From: Fragilariopsis cylindrus CCMP1102
Lineage: Eukaryota > Bacillariophyta > Bacillariophyceae > Bacillariales > Bacillariaceae
DNA length: 64,000 nucleotides
Direction of reading: 5' to 3'
Assembly (NCBI GenBank): GCA_900095095.1
Contig: FMBT01000305.1
Coordinates: 62,001 to 126,000, forward strand
How positions within the stretch are numbered: the stretch's first letter is position 1; every line of letters starts with the position of its first letter. Under the pieces are notes generated by a model. The model saw nothing but the letters and a program-made list of their open reading frames with translations. It was not told the DNA's origin and did not search any database. Below, piece after piece: positions 1 through 12,705 of the stretch. Position numbers and translations under genes: made by a program.

Positions 1-2
1 AG

Positions 3-2617
3 CAACACTTTTTTGCGGCACAAACTCTTTCCACAAAATGCAGAGTCGATACCTTTCAACTTCCAGCATCTTCCCTCCCTTCATTGAGAGATTCTCTATT
101 TGTTCACCTCAGTACGTATTCATCGGTGGGAAATGCTGCGCTAACAAATCGGTTGGCGATGGCAGTTTCTGCCCTTGCCGTTCAAATGTCGTGGACGACT
201 GTTGTAACCGACCTATTGTCGTCGACTATATCTGATCCACAAAGAAGAACTATAGTGATGCAGATATTTAAGATTCTTCCCGAGGAATGTGCTTCTGATC
301 GTCTTGTGCTCGCTGATGAGAATGTGAGATATCATATGCGGGATAATCTTGTTTCAAGTTCAACCGATGTGCTTCGCTTCATTCAAAGTTGGGACGGTTC
401 TGCAGAGAAAGCATATGAAGTCCTGTACACATGGATTCGTTATGTTCCTATACAATCTACCGTTCTTACAGAATCTCCACTACTAGAAGCTTCCTTTAAT
501 GCTTTATTGGATCAACAAACTATGGAACTTGCAGCAGATGTTATCATTGAGATTTATAGAATGTATCCAAGTCACATCCCTTCTAATCAGGGTTTAGTGC
601 AGAAGATGATTCCACTATCCTCAAAGCTTCCCTTTGATCAAGCCTTAACATTAGGAGATGAAGATGTGCTTCGTACATATTGTCGGATTATAACCGAAAT
701 GGCCGAATCTTACATGAGTTTGATCCTGTCGTCCCAATTTTTAGAAGCTTCAAAGCTGGTCGAATGGGTTTTGAGATGTTCTTCTATTCCAGAAACTGAA
801 ATTTCAAGCATTACACTTCACTTCTGGTACAGCATGGTTGAGGAACTAGAAAGAGTAGAACCGTATGAATTTCGTCAGGATTTGATCGACCGATACACAC
901 CCTACTTGTTACAGCTCATTGATACATGTTCGACACACTTAATGAAATACCCATCTAATGTGTCAGAAATGTCCGAAGATGAAATGGATGATATCTATCG
1001 AGATCGCTTTTATGTGTCAGAAACTGTTGAGGATTGTTGCCGACTACTCGGTGGAAACGATGTCTTGGGACGTCTTGGAAAACTTCTACAGAATGCATTC
1101 CAGCTTGCCAGTAATGATCTATTGAATAACTGGCATGGAATTGAATCCTGTATGATGTGTATTTTATCAATCAATAAGTTCATACCGAGTGACGAAGCAG
1201 AGTTTTTACCATTCTGCTTTGATTTAATTCCACGTCTGCCAGCGGATGTTCAACCTCTTCGGTGTACTGCGAGCAAACTGATAGGAAAGTACGCATTTTG
1301 GTTGGCAGCTCACCCGCACCTATTGCAGCCCCTGCTCCCTTTTCTTGCGCAAGGTCTTTCCATACCTTTCTGCGCATCCGCTGCCGCTCTCTCCATTAAA
1401 GAGCTATGTGAATGCTCAAATCAGAAGATTGCAATGGGAGAGCCAGTCCTGCAACTATACACAGAAATAACTTCTTCCCCTGGCCGTTTAGATTTGAAAG
1501 ATGATCTTGAAGTGTTGGAGGGGGTTTGCAAGGCCGTCTCTCGTCAGATCAAAGAAACTAGTGTTGATGGATCCAATTACGTCCAAAGGATTGTCCAACC
1601 GATAGGAAATCGACTTGCAGCCACAGTTAACAACCCAAACTGTAAGCCTAAACAGGATGTCATTCCTGAATTAGACCGTTTGACTATAATAGTTCAATTT
1701 TTGACCGTTCCTACACAACCAACTTCCGTTACCAATCCTATCATGGAAGTCATACAATCAATCTGGCACCTTTTGGATGCTATTTCAGTGAGATATCCTC
1801 AGGACAATCCGTTGGCCGAAAAAATCTGCCGCTTTCACAAGCACGCGTTAAGGTCTTGCGGAGCAGCCGCGTACGAACCCATGCTTGAGCCTCTAATGAA
1901 GCAATTGATTCAAAGTTACGAAAGATCTAGACAATCAGCTTATCTTTATGCCGCAAGCATATGCGTCACAGAGTACGGCCGGATCCCAAAGCATAGCTCG
2001 AATCTTTTCAATATGATAAATGCCATGGCGACTGTATCCTTTTCGTTCCTCAACAACCTCGATGATTTAACTCGTCATCCTGATGTTGTTGAAGAGCTAT
2101 TTTATATGATGGGCCGCATGATTACTCATTGTCCTGAGCCGTTAGTGATGAGTCCATTACTACAAGCTCTTTTCCAGTGTGCTGCCGTTGGTATGCAATT
2201 GGATCATCGTGCTGCAAATAAAGGTACATTGAATTTTATCGAGAATTCTATTAATTACGGACTCACTTTGAAAGAACGAAACCAACATGATTGTCAACAG
2301 GCTTTGGAAAGCGTCCTTGCAATGAAGGACAAGCTATCGTCAATAATCTTACGCTTTCCTTAATGGGTGATCTACCAGCGTGTAATGTTGACTCCGGTAA
2401 TGGATCGATTGCTGGTATCCTTTGGAAATTACATTCTCTCTCTCCGGCTATGATGACTCAATGGATGACTGTTGCATTAGCTACCGCTCCAGAACGTCCT
2501 CGAATAGATTTTTTCGGATGTTTGAATAATAGTGGAATTCCCCGAAATGATTTTAATCTAGCGGTGAGAGCTTTCATGGGTGGATGTAAAAGAGAAAGAA
2601 GGCTTGCTAGAAGATAA
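3..2617 (+). CDS. Transportin-3/Mtr10-like importin-beta karyopherin, 5' truncated
   Basis: Nuclear import receptor of the TNPO3/MTR10 class, which carries SR-type splicing factors and other RNA-binding cargo into the nucleus. The frame is open from the window edge and reads FAAQTL..., then SLRDSLF and AVQMSW, the early HEAT-repeat region of this family, so the true start lies upstream. The first ATG is not the start. Helical HEAT-type repeats run through the protein without membrane segments. The C-terminal block (GILWKLHSLSP, then MTQWM) also matches the family. At about 2319-2325 the frame changes: upstream ...ALESVL and downstream NEGQAIVNNL fit end to end if one base is missing, and there is no plausible intron between them. 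The stop is at 2617. I read this as one gene with a probable single-base deletion. Family assignment is confident; exact cargo is unknown. Confidence 0.9.
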
Positions 2618-2825
2618 TGACAAAATCTACATAGCTAAAAAAATAGAAGTTTGCTAACTAGAAAATGATGACAAAATCTAAAATCTATACTGTGAAAAGA
2701 ATAGACTAACTTTAGAACTATACCCAAATAGTTTATCATATTATATTTAAAAAAGTGTTAAGATAGAAAAGGTATACATGCGCCCTTTGTAGCAATTAGT
2801 AGTAACTTATCTAATATTATTATCA

Positions 2826-4719
2826 TTATTTTGCAGCGGCAAGTTCGACATCACCATCCTCTTCTTCTTCATCTTGATATTCAGTAAGCATCTTTCGCAT
2901 TTCTTCATCTTCGTGTTCCTTTTCTTGTTGTTCTTTTGTGATTTGTGTTTCGCCATGATGTCCATGACCTCCACCCTTCTTACTCTTTCCCATGAAATTC
3001 ATTACCATTGCTGTAACGGATACGACAAGACCACTGATTTGGATCCCATTAAGATGATGTCCGTAGAAGTATATCGAAGCCAACAGTGTAGTAATCTTTC
3101 TCGATAATCCAATGATACTACATGTCAGAGCGCCAAATTTAGAAATGGTTACAAAAATGAAAACCTGATTGATATATTATTAATCATCGACCATCGAAAA
3201 GGGAAGAAAAAGGAAAATTATATTTTTTATATTAGACTAAGACAAGAAAAAGAAGAAAAATAGAATCGAAATAAATACTATTTGATGAATGATTCGATGA
3301 ACCCTTACCTGTCCCATTGCTCCACTTAATCCAAGAGCGACCAATAAAAGACCCATCTCTTGACACATTTGAATGAAAATATGGAGCTGGTTTAGAACCT
3401 ATAAACGTATTACGTATTGAATAGAATGACATATTCAAAAATAGTCATAATAAGAAGTTAGTTTAGATTCTACAATCAAATGAAGAAGAAAAAACAATGT
3501 ACCAATCATGAACAAAATACCAGCCAGCACCTCCCATAAGATGAAATCCAAACCTACAAAGAAAACCTACTATTTTCCCATATTTCAAAAAGTCAATACA
3601 TGATATCAATAAACTCACCAAAAGAGATACACCTGCCAATATTGTCTTGCCTAATTGGATATTATACATCAAATCAAAGGGTTGGACACTATGGACACTC
3701 ATAAGCTTGTCTTCATATGCACCTGTACCACCATCAAAGCATAGGGAAATGAATAATAGTATAATACCAAGGAATTGTGATCCAGAAGATTTCTCTTCGT
3801 CATTACCACCGCCACCACCCTTTCCCTTGCTTTCCTTACCTCCACCCATAAATAAAGCAACACCAAATACAATCAAAACAACATTGATATATTTTCGAAA
3901 ATCATATCGTTTGCCCATAAGTGTTCCCATAAGCATTACTGGGACAGGTTTACAACTTTTAGCTAAAACTTGAATGGGATAAATTACATAGCGAAGTGAT
4001 CGAACTGATGTAAATGTTGATCCCATACTAGTTAGACCAAGAATAGCAAATCGTGACGGGGGGATCGTTGTTAGAGTCTCCCCTCGGACATACCGTCCAG
4101 CAGCTGCTGTTAATGTATACAATCCTGATGTAACAAATAGGAAACTTAATTCATGCAATTTCCGTCCACCACTAGTTGTGTATTCTAAAAGTAATCCATA
4201 ACAAACAAATGATGCCATAATACCAATAAAACATAAAAATAACCATATTAAATCAGATGTCTGTGATGATTTAGATTCCTCTTTATATAGATCTTCAATG
4301 TTCACTGGAGTAACTAGTTCATTCTCTGGATAACCACCATCATCGTTACCACTATTTTTCGTTGGAGTTCCAGCAACACCATCACCAATGGCAGCAAGCA
4401 TTCCTCCTCCAGCATTAGTTTCATCAATCAAACCATCACCACCAAGTTCTGAAAAAGATTCTTCATATTCTAGATTAAGTTTAGTATCATTGGCAGGGAT
4501 GAATTCCGCCGTTTGAAATGCATCATCATAGCTGCTGATGCTTTTTTTGTTGTCGTCGTTCTGATTGAGATCATTTTCAGGTGTTGTTGTGTTATTGTTA
4601 TTGTTATTCTTTTTCTTATTCTTCCGTCGTTGTGAAGCTTTTCCTTTACCTTTCCTTCCGGGGTTGGCAGCACCACCAGCAGTCAATACCCGGATTTCGT
4701 TACTTGGATTATTTTCCAT
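2826..4719 (-). CDS. SLC35B-type nucleotide-sugar transporter (UDP-galactose/HUT1-like)
   Basis: Multi-pass ER/Golgi antiporter of the drug/metabolite transporter superfamily. Three exons read in phase: 3571-4719, 3309-3398 and 2826-3164, giving about 525 residues. Introns are 3399-3570 (GTAGGT..AG) and 3165-3308 (GTAAGG..AG). The cytosolic N-terminus (about 150 residues) is Lys/Asn/Gly-rich low complexity. The first membrane helix follows near residue 155. The signature KSCKPVPVMLMG and the C-terminal SKFGALTCSII are typical of SLC35B1/HUT1 and PAPS transporters. The tail is unusual: His/Gly-rich, then strongly acidic, with no KDEL-like ER motif. I chose the ATG at 4719 because the open frame above it begins only with TTG. 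Substrate (UDP-Gal, UDP-Glc or PAPS) cannot be settled from sequence alone. Confidence 0.88.
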
Positions 4720-5779
4720 GGTCAGCAATCACACGAAGCGTCGTAATACAAAGTAGTAAGGCTTGATTGAAGAAATAAATAAATGATCGTCGTTCTGTTT
4801 TTGAAATTGTGTCTGTTCTATTAGTGCCAAAAGAAAAGGTTTATGTTGTGAAGTAACAAAACAAGAAATGACAATTTCAAATTATGTGCCGACACGAGAT
4901 CCAGTGACTGTAAAAAACGACACTAAAAAGCAAAGAAAAATCGAAGCACCCCATGCTGGGACGCGCAGAAAATTGACATAACAAACCACAGATCTACTCT
5001 AAAGTAGGTACAATGTACAATGTACATCATACATCATGATGTCTCAAAAAGGATAATCTAATAACCTATTCCTATTTGTATTAGTTGTTCAGTGAAGTCA
5101 GAATTCACAGTGTAACCATTATCTGTTCTCAAGACAGAATTTATCAAATACTACTTGATGCAAAAGTATGTCAAATGATTATAAAAGTGTTGCCAACTAA
5201 GGAAGGAAGCATTAGAAGAACTCAGTAAATTATGGTAGGTAAAGCTATGTAGCTTACTGGTTTCTGTGTGATAAATGTGATAGATTTTAGCACACACACT
5301 TCATGACATATCTGTTCATATTGCTGTGTTGTGCCGTAGACTTGTAAGGGGGGAGAAATAATATATTGTTACCAAAAGTTAAGGTATTATTTGACATTAA
5401 ACATTTGATGCCAGGCCATTGAGCATTAGTTATATCTTTTGTAAAATCTATTGGTATTGATGTAGTGAGATGATTACCATCTTCTATAGTATTGTGTCTC
5501 ACCCAGTCAAGGCCAGCAGATTTTAGTGATTAGGATCAGCCTTTGTACGATGTAGAGTAGTCTTTATGATTTTAGCAAAGTCCAGCTAGCTTGATCATTC
5601 ATTAGTTTTCGATCTATAGTTCGACATAATATATTGTATTAAATAAGATCTTCAAATTAAAATTATATGTATTGTATTTTATATGTATTATCAATGTTGA
5701 CAAATAGCTTTGAGTCGGCTTACCCCCCTATCATACCGGTATCCTAGGCATTGTGTGGTGTGATGTCCATAGGAGATGC
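4720..5779. other. Intergenic, AT-rich, no gene seen
   Basis: About 1.06 kb between the SLC35B start and the end of hybrid kinase 1. It must hold the SLC35B promoter. I see only short unrelated open frames, no structured RNA and no notable repeat. Confidence 0.6.
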
Positions 5780-8567
5780 TCATTCAGATAAGTTATGGAG
5801 AAAGTCTTTGAATAATTTAGAAGAAAGAGGTTTACCAAGCGCACCATCAAAACCAGAAGGAAGCTGTACCGACGATGATGCCTCTAAATTGGAAGGAATA
5901 AAGCTTGAATTGACTTGGTATACATTCTTTTGTTGATTTACACGATTCTTACTTTCCCATTCACGAAAGTTTTCAATAACCTTACAGCTTGTAAGTCCCG
6001 GAAGTTCGTCGTCAAGTAAAACGATATCCCAGTTGCGCATTTGCAATAGTCGCAAAGCAGCTTCACCGTTGTGGACAACAATCGATTTCCATCCGTTCTC
6101 TTCGGCAACTTTCTCTGCAATGTCCGATATTGAATTCCCTTCTTCTACAATGAGACAAACTTTCATTGCCTGTTCGTTTTGAGGAGCTCGTCTAGTCTCA
6201 ATTTCAGCTTTTTGTTTCTTCGACGTTGCGGCCGCATTGCTCTCTTCTTCAAGATGTACAGCAATAGAATCAAGTCTTGTAGTGACATATTGATACTCCT
6301 GCCCTTCAAGAATTTCCTCCAAATGCTTCATAGTTAACGGTTTGGCCCTGTAATCGTTCATTCCGACTTTCATACCCCGTTCAATATCTGAGTCGTTAGC
6401 GTGAGCAGATATTCCGACGATATACTGATCGAACCATGGACGGTGTTGAACTTCAAACTGCCGATACTGCTGAACACAATCAACACCATCCATTACAGGC
6501 ATTAAAAAATCACAAAGAACGATATCAAAAAGATTTGCTTGCAGTTCCTTCAGCCCTTCCATACCATTTACACTCTCAACTACATCAAAACCGAGTTTCT
6601 TCAGGATTCTTGACATAAATCTTCGAGTAACCATAGAATCTTCAATGATAAGAGCGCGTTTCTTACGACTTTCCGACACAGGTTCTACATATGCTGCGTA
6701 AGCCCTTTTCTGTGCACTTGAACCTTCGGAGTCGTCTTCAACCACTTGACTCGTGCTACTATGCTCATCCACATCCACATCCATGTCATCGGACTCAACA
6801 ACATGCTTTTTAGATGATTCGAGATCATCGACGGGATCTGGTATATCGAGAGATTCTTTGGAATCACGCGGTACAACTAACGGGATACTAAACCAAAAGA
6901 CCGACCCTTTCAGTTCATTACCATTCGAGTCAGTAAGTCGCGAACCACTTTCGCTGAAACCTCGAGGTCGGAATCCATACCTTCCTTCGATTGAACTTAT
7001 CTGTGATGCAACCGAATACAATCCAAGACTCGTCCGGGAAGTTACCTCAGCAGGACCATTTTTCCCCAACGAAGAAAGAGTACACGAATTGTCTGGTTCG
7101 TTGGTATTTGTGACGACAGGCTTGAACAAGTGCTGGTATTGATCAACATCGATTCCACATCCTGTATCTTCAACTGAAAAACATAGATGAGCTCCTCCTT
7201 CACCTCCATTACCAACATCCGTATTAGTTTCTTCTATATCGTCATCAACAAATATCTTTAGATGTACTGAGCCGGTCTCAGTCTTTGCACAGGCATTAGT
7301 TAAGTAGTTAACTACAGAACGAAAGACCTTTAGGTCATCAGCCACGATGACAGGAGGAACGGCATCGTCTGTTGTTATGACAAGTGGAACCTGTTTCGGG
7401 AAAGGATCCATAACGACATGTAGATGCTTGACGAGGTCACGGATACTCAGAATATTATCTTCGGCGTCATTTTCTTCCCCTTCTTCTTTGATAATAGCGA
7501 CCGTGTTCTTTCTTCTCTGTCTATTGAAAGATTCCAGTGATTTCTGACAAATACGATTCATGACAGACGAGCAAGCAAAGGCCGTATTAAATATCTCTTT
7601 TTGTTGACTCGATAACGAGTTTAAAAGCGTCTCATCCTCTCGAATAGAAGATAACCCCTCAACGACTCCTAATAGAGGTGTCATGAGATCGTTTGATGTG
7701 CAAGCAATCATTTGCGACGGTTGACGGTACTCAAAGTTTTGTCTTTCACGTTCTTCAACCATAACATCCATAATCATTCCTGCAATTTCTCTTAGATTTT
7801 GAATCATATCCATTGATAGTCCCTTGGACGTGGCTCTGTATCTAAAACACATATTGTACCTAAACGATATCCTTCGGGGCATACCAAAGGTGCAGCAGCA
7901 TAAAATCGAAGATTGGGCAGTCCAACAACATTCTCGTGATCCTTAAATTCATCGTCCTTAGTAAGGTCAGGAACGACCAAGTGATCCTCTTTACTGATAA
8001 CGGTTCGTGCACAAATAGACGATTCTCTCTCATGTTCATTTTTTGCCATCGCACCAAGTCCTCTCGAAGCGAGAATATGGCCCTTTTCCAAATCTATAAT
8101 ACTAATGTAACTGATAGGTGCCTTGAAAATTCTAGATGCGAGAGATACTATCCTTTCATAGGCGGCGTTACGGCCCGATCCAACAATCCGGTAACTCTTC
8201 AATACGGCTAAACGTCGAAGTTCGATTTCCATTGCCTCTTTCATGGCTTCTTCATCCATGACTGCATCTGATGATTTATCTACATTTGCTGCTGCTGCTC
8301 CTACTACTACCGAGTTGAATATTGGAAGATCGTTATAATTTCGTAAATCAGTTCCTATGGCATCGATAATTGATGAGTCTGCTTCTTTTTTACTCTCATG
8401 ACGTGGTTGAGTTACTTTCGTTGAAATATCCCATGGTGTATTTCGCGTCGTAGGCGAGGTTGATGTCCCATATTTGATAGGGCTCCTCGTAAGGCTCTAG
8501 CATCGCCACTGAAATCATTGACGGATCTACTCTTTTGTTCTCTTCTTGTTGGATCAGGTTTCGTCAT
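5780..8567 (-). CDS. Hybrid sensor kinase 1: GAF, degenerate HisKA, HATPase, two REC
   Basis: Two-component-type signalling protein of about 930 residues. Order: Ser/Thr-rich N-terminus (1-105), GAF domain (about 125-255, with RFYAAAPL and GTICVLD), H-box region near 292, HATPase (about 400-540), REC1 (about 636-755) and REC2 (about 800-925). The H-box reads CTSNDLMTPL: the phospho-accepting His is Asn (codon AAC, 7691-7693). The ATP site keeps the N-box Asn (YLTNACAKT) and G1 (DTGCGI). REC1 is complete (IIEDS, CDFLMPVMDG, RAKP). REC2 keeps LLDDELPG and LGKP. Two frame changes, at about 8490 and 7824, each need one added base. The GAF to kinase junction is then continuous with the paralogue at 61540-64000. 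Ligand is unknown. There is no membrane segment, so it is probably soluble. Confidence 0.85.
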
Positions 8568-9688
8568 CGTTGCTGCCCTTTTTATTCCCGAAAATTGATA
8601 TTTTTGCTTGGATTTATATCACTACAATTCAGAAGTGTTTAGACTGTACAATTATTGTCTTGTCTAATGATTAATACGGTAGACTGTACTTTCAATGACG
8701 AGTCAGGAGTGTTACTTGTTACTTGTTAGTTGTTGTAATAACCGCATTAGTGTCGAACAGGTTGAAGAAAATGAGAAAACGGTATGTAAATGTTACAGTA
8801 CTTCCTCTGTGAAACGAATAATTAGGGCGAAAAAATAACTAGGAATTTTCAATGAATAAATAGCGTTGTAAACACTAAATTCTACTTATTTTCATTTGTT
8901 TTTTACATATTCGCTATAGGGTTATACCTAAATGTATACGTTGAAAATCCCTAGCAAATACTACGCTAATTATACGTTTCACGGCGGAATTTTTAAATTA
9001 GATACAATTTATTTTTCAATTTCAATACTGCTGTTGTCACCACCACGCTGAACACGTAGCTAGTCGCACAAAAAAGGTGGTGGCTTCGCGCAAAAGAGAT
9101 AAGCCGTTCTACGTGTTTCGATGTTCCTCAGCTTCTTTATTAGCAACAACACCGAAACACGCAATCATAACTCAAACTACTATGATCGACCTGTACAGGT
9201 CACTTTATCTCCGAATACCTTCAGAAGTAAGAGCAGAGTAGAATCAGGGCTCCACAGGAATAGACTTCGGAGTGTTAATGTAACTGGAGAATTGTCAGAT
9301 GAAAACACACATCTCTAGGGAAGGAAAGAGCACGAGGGAGGCAGACGGACAACTTGGCTGCAAGCGGATTCTCGAAGAAGAAATGATTACTACCGCTGAC
9401 TACTACTGGTGAATCGCTCGGCCTATGATATGACGTCCGGAATCGTTCACCTTACGGAATTGAAAGCTAGGAAGCCGAAGTCAAACGGCTATTCTAACCG
9501 AACAACCCAGCAACAGCAACAACATTGAGTAATTCTTAAACACAAAAGCTAGAAGATAAAATTCTATAAAAGAGCAAGAAAAGTTATGTATAAATTCGAT
9601 TCTGTAGCTATATGCTTCGTCTTATTTGATAGAATCATTGGATACGTTATAAAGGAAGATTGCTGCTTTTTTTCTTGTTTATTTTTTG
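8568..9688. other. Intergenic with a 14-bp perfect palindrome
   Basis: No gene is supported in this 1.1 kb, which contains the upstream region of hybrid kinase 1. A perfect 14-bp palindrome (GACCTGTACAGGTC) lies at 9188-9201. The part from about 9300 to 9540 is less AT-rich than its surroundings and carries a TGACGTCC (CRE-like) string, but no convincing open frame. Confidence 0.5.
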
Positions 9689-10801
9689 CTAATTTCGACA
9701 TTCAATTTTTGGACGTTCCAACTTTAACATGTCAATATTTTCTTGTGTTAAATCACTTCGAAACCAACGTAGAGATGAAGGAGCATTCAGAACAAATTTG
9801 ATCAAAGCATTTTGTGGAATAGCCACAGTAGGTTCATCACGAGTTAACTTCTCGCATACTCTTGCATTTCGAATCGAAACACGTTCGAGAGCCTCGCTGC
9901 AATAGTGAAAGATGAAATTATTTCCGTAATTTTCTAGATTCGATATGGTGTCTTTTACCCTTTGATCGTAGACGAACTCTGAATCGTCCATGATGATCTC
10001 TTTCAGATTATTAGAATATCGCATGTTACATCCATCCAATTCGACGCACGAATCTTTATCAATATTTTTCCACGTTACTTTTTCCAGATATGGACATCGG
10101 AGGGAAAAACACTTAAGACGGGTAATACATGCGTTGGAAAGATCAATTTCACGTAAATTTGGCAACATTGTTGCCAAAATGTTTGGAAGGGATCTCGAAT
10201 CTTCAACTTTCCAACATGGCGTAGTAGGCGATATTGAAATATCTAACGACAAAATCCAATCCATTTTTGGGCTATCAAATCTGAAAATCGATGCTACTTC
10301 TTCCTCAAAAATATAATCAAATTTGTCTACATCATTCACTTTCATGTGAGGATAACGTCGTAATTTCATGTATGTCTCGTTGTCCCGTAAAGCATCATGG
10401 AAAAATTGCTGCAGTAATGCGCGTGTCGAAGCTTGGGCTTTTCCTAGTCGGTGTTGGAACCGTAGTGGTAGTCGTGGGGTAATTACAATAGTAGGAATAA
10501 TTTTCCTTTCAATACCTGGTCTTTTACAATCCTCATACGTTTGTTTCGAAACAAGTGACAAGGTAATACGTTCTTCATGTGTCTCTCCTAAATAATTGAA
10601 GATGCAAATACGCATATCTATGGGCAAATCTAACAACACGGTCGATGTTCCTGAAGAGGGGATCCCCACCGCATTCTGTTTTTTTCTGCTAGTAGTAATC
10701 CTATTAGAAGTAGTAGAACGTGATGCAGATAGGCGTTTGTCGTTACTGCGTCCACGCGCCCTTTTCCTCGATTTTAACAGTGTACATAATGGTGACGACA
10801 T
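9689..10801 (-). CDS. F-box-like/LRR protein of diatom type
   Basis: Intact 370-residue open frame from an ATG at 10801, with no intron. The basic N-terminus (about 55 residues) is followed by an F-box-like helix segment near 57-110 (LPIDMRICIFNYLG, then LSLVSKQTYEDCKR). The C-terminal half has irregular leucine-rich repeats: LREIDLSNACI, LEKVTWKNI, LKEIIMDDSEF and LERVSIRNARV. I know this arrangement from a large expanded family in Fragilariopsis/Pseudo-nitzschia-type diatoms. If the F-box is functional it would act as an SCF ubiquitin-ligase substrate adaptor, but that is inference. There are no membrane segments and no catalytic motif. It could instead be a plain LRR scaffold. Confidence 0.7.
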   Translation of the reverse strand: MSSPLCTLLKSRKRARGRSNDKRLSASRSTTSNRITTSRKKQNAVGIPSSGTSTVLLDLPIDMRICIFNYLGETHEERITLSLVSKQTYEDCKRPGIERKIIPTIVITPRLPLRFQHRLGKAQASTRALLQQFFHDALRDNETYMKLRRYPHMKVNDVDKFDYIFEEEVASIFRFDSPKMDWILSLDISISPTTPCWKVEDSRSLPNILATMLPNLREIDLSNACITRLKCFSLRCPYLEKVTWKNIDKDSCVELDGCNMRYSNNLKEIIMDDSEFVYDQRVKDTISNLENYGNNFIFHYCSEALERVSIRNARVCEKLTRDEPTVAIPQNALIKFVLNAPSSLRWFRSDLTQENIDMLKLERPKIECRN

Positions 10802-10863
10802 TTTGATCTTCTTTCGAATCTATCTATGGTGCCTAGTCTTAGTCTAGTCCAGCCTTCCTAATT

Positions 10864-11011
10864 ACGTTGCAAGTTCAAAGTAGTACAGCTAGTGACATGA
10901 CTAAGGCGAACAGTCCTATAAGTTTTATGATTTACCTTGTATGCTGCATTCATTTCCATCGATCGTGTCTTCATGTCTTCAAGGCGAGTACGCTGCAAGT
11001 TCAAAGTAGTA
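10864..11011 (+). repeat. Pair of 22-bp direct repeats
   Basis: ACGTTGCAAGTTCAAAGTAG at 10864 is repeated as ACGCTGCAAGTTCAAAGTAG at 10990. The match is 21 of 22 bases (10864-10885 and 10990-11011), with a 126-bp period. They lie in the 10802-11431 intergenic space between the divergent LRR and oxygenase genes. Function is unknown; they could be shared promoter elements. Apart from these repeats I see nothing else in that gap. Confidence 0.6.
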
Positions 11012-11431
11012 GCAAGTGTAGTACAAGTTTTGTGATGTACCACCGTGTATTTTCCGTCTATTTTTTGGTCTTCAAAAAAAAGCAGACAGATTATATAATA
11101 GATACTCCTATTATTTTAGATCGATCTTGCGATGGATCTTGACTATTTTGTTTATTTGGGGGAGGTTTGTTACTATTGATAAAAGGGGGAGTACTCTTTT
11201 CCTGAAAGCATGTAAAAGTCGCCTCAAATGAGGCTCAAAAAATGAGGCCTCAAATGTATCTGAATTCTGCTTAGTCGCTTTCATTTGATTTCTCGATTTC
11301 TCAGATTTTCTGATTTCTGATCGTGTCATATTATAATATTGCACACTGTCCGAGTACCTGACCTAACGACAACGAAAGCAAGGAGGAAAGAACAAAGACA
11401 TTGACAAGGGGACAGTAATTTGCATTTAGTT

Positions 11432-12705
11432 ATGGATACTTCTCATGAGCCAGTTGAACCAGCTGAGCTAAATGTTCCCACTATTGATTTATCCGCCACT
11501 ATCTCTGACGATGATGTCGTCGAGATAGTCTCCGATGCTTGTGCAGAATATGGTTTCTTCCAAATCATTAATCACGGGATATCTTCAGATTTAATTGACT
11601 GCTATCTGGATGAATGTCGTCGCTATTTTGAACTACCTTTAGATGTAAGAAATTCATTCGATTCGATTCGATTCGATTTGATTTGATTTGATTTGTCCAT
11701 ATTTTCATTTTCATTTGCATTTCATTCCTGTTTCCCTCTACTTTGTTGTAGTAAAATATTCTCTCAATCCACATGGAATTCAATCAATCGCGTATTCGTT
11801 TGTTCGTTCGTTCATTCGTGTCTCAATTTAGACAAAATTAAAGTGGAAAAGAAATGAAGGCAATGCAAGAGGATTTTTTAATGATGAGTTAACTCAGCAA
11901 AAACGCGATTGGAAAGAGTGTTTAGATGTGGGCGCACCAGGCTCCCGTGATTGGTCTGTGGATGATGACAACCCACTGAACAAATGCCTCGATGGTTGGA
12001 ACCAGCTACCGCAAGAGAATGAACTTCCTGGATTTCGACGGACAATATCGATGTACTTTGATGCTATGTCTATATTAGCTGATCGCATCGCTACTATTAT
12101 GGCAAAAGGATTAGGTGAAGATAAAGACAGCCCTATCATTAAACAACTACGGGAACGTCATTCTAGTTACCTTCGAGCCAATTACTATCCAATATGCAAC
12201 GAGCAGGTAGACGAGAGTGGCTCTATACCACTGGGAATTTCCCCACACCGCGATGCTGGATTTTTAACAATATTATTACAGGACGTAGATTGTCATTCTT
12301 GTCAAGTAATGAAAAACAATGTTTGGGTGACTATACACCCAGTTGATAAGTATACCTTCACATAAATACTGGCGATATGGCTGAAGTTTGGTCCAATGGA
12401 CTTTACAAGGCACCACTACATCGTGTGTTGAGTAATCCGTTCAAGGAAAGGTATAGTACACCGTTCTTTTACAATCCGAGCTACGAAACAGAAGTTAAAC
12501 CTTTGGCAATACGAGATGATGCGAAACTAATACTACTACTAGTACTGCTCCTATTTTTGACGAAGTCCTTTGGGGTTATTTCCGTGCCGTTCGATTTGCT
12601 GGAGACTTAACAGATCTTGGAGTAGAGATACAGGTTTCGGATTTCTTAAAATCAGATAAAGACAATGAACATAAAAGAAAACAAAAATGTTCGCGAATGA
12701 AGTAG
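11432..12705 (+). CDS. 2-oxoglutarate/Fe(II)-dependent dioxygenase (IPNS/GA-oxidase-like)
   Basis: Soluble double-stranded beta-helix oxygenase that uses 2-oxoglutarate and O2; substrate unknown. Exon 1 is 11432-11644, an intron of 187 nt follows (GTAAGA..TAG), and exon 2 starts at 11832. The DIOX_N block reads VPTIDLSAT, then CAEYGFFQIINHG and CRRYFELPLD. The iron ligands are His and Asp in SPHRDAGFLT and the distal His in APLHRVLS. The 2-oxoglutarate Arg is in ERYSTPFF. Two frame changes, at about 12360 and 12528, each need one added base: the first restores YTFTINTGDMAEVW, the second joins to APIFDEVLWGYF. The stop is at 12703-12705. An ATG at 11432 is the start; the upstream in-frame codon is only TTG. 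The intron holds a GATTC/GATTT microsatellite. Plant-style hormone or secondary-metabolite roles cannot be inferred. Confidence 0.85.

Noticed and set aside
2229-2299. Possible short intron in the transportin-3-like gene explaining the frame change
   Set aside because: The stretch between the GT and AG codes for a family-like helix (TLNFIENSINYG), so removing it would delete conserved protein; a missing base near 2322 fits better.
3647-3973. Plus-strand frame over the SLC35B gene
   Set aside because: Shadow of the minus-strand exon; its proline-rich look comes from the Gly-rich loop on the other strand.
5780-8567. Programmed ribosomal frameshifting as the cause of the frame breaks
   Set aside because: The break sites share no slippery heptamer or downstream structure, occur in unrelated genes, and often sit in homopolymers.
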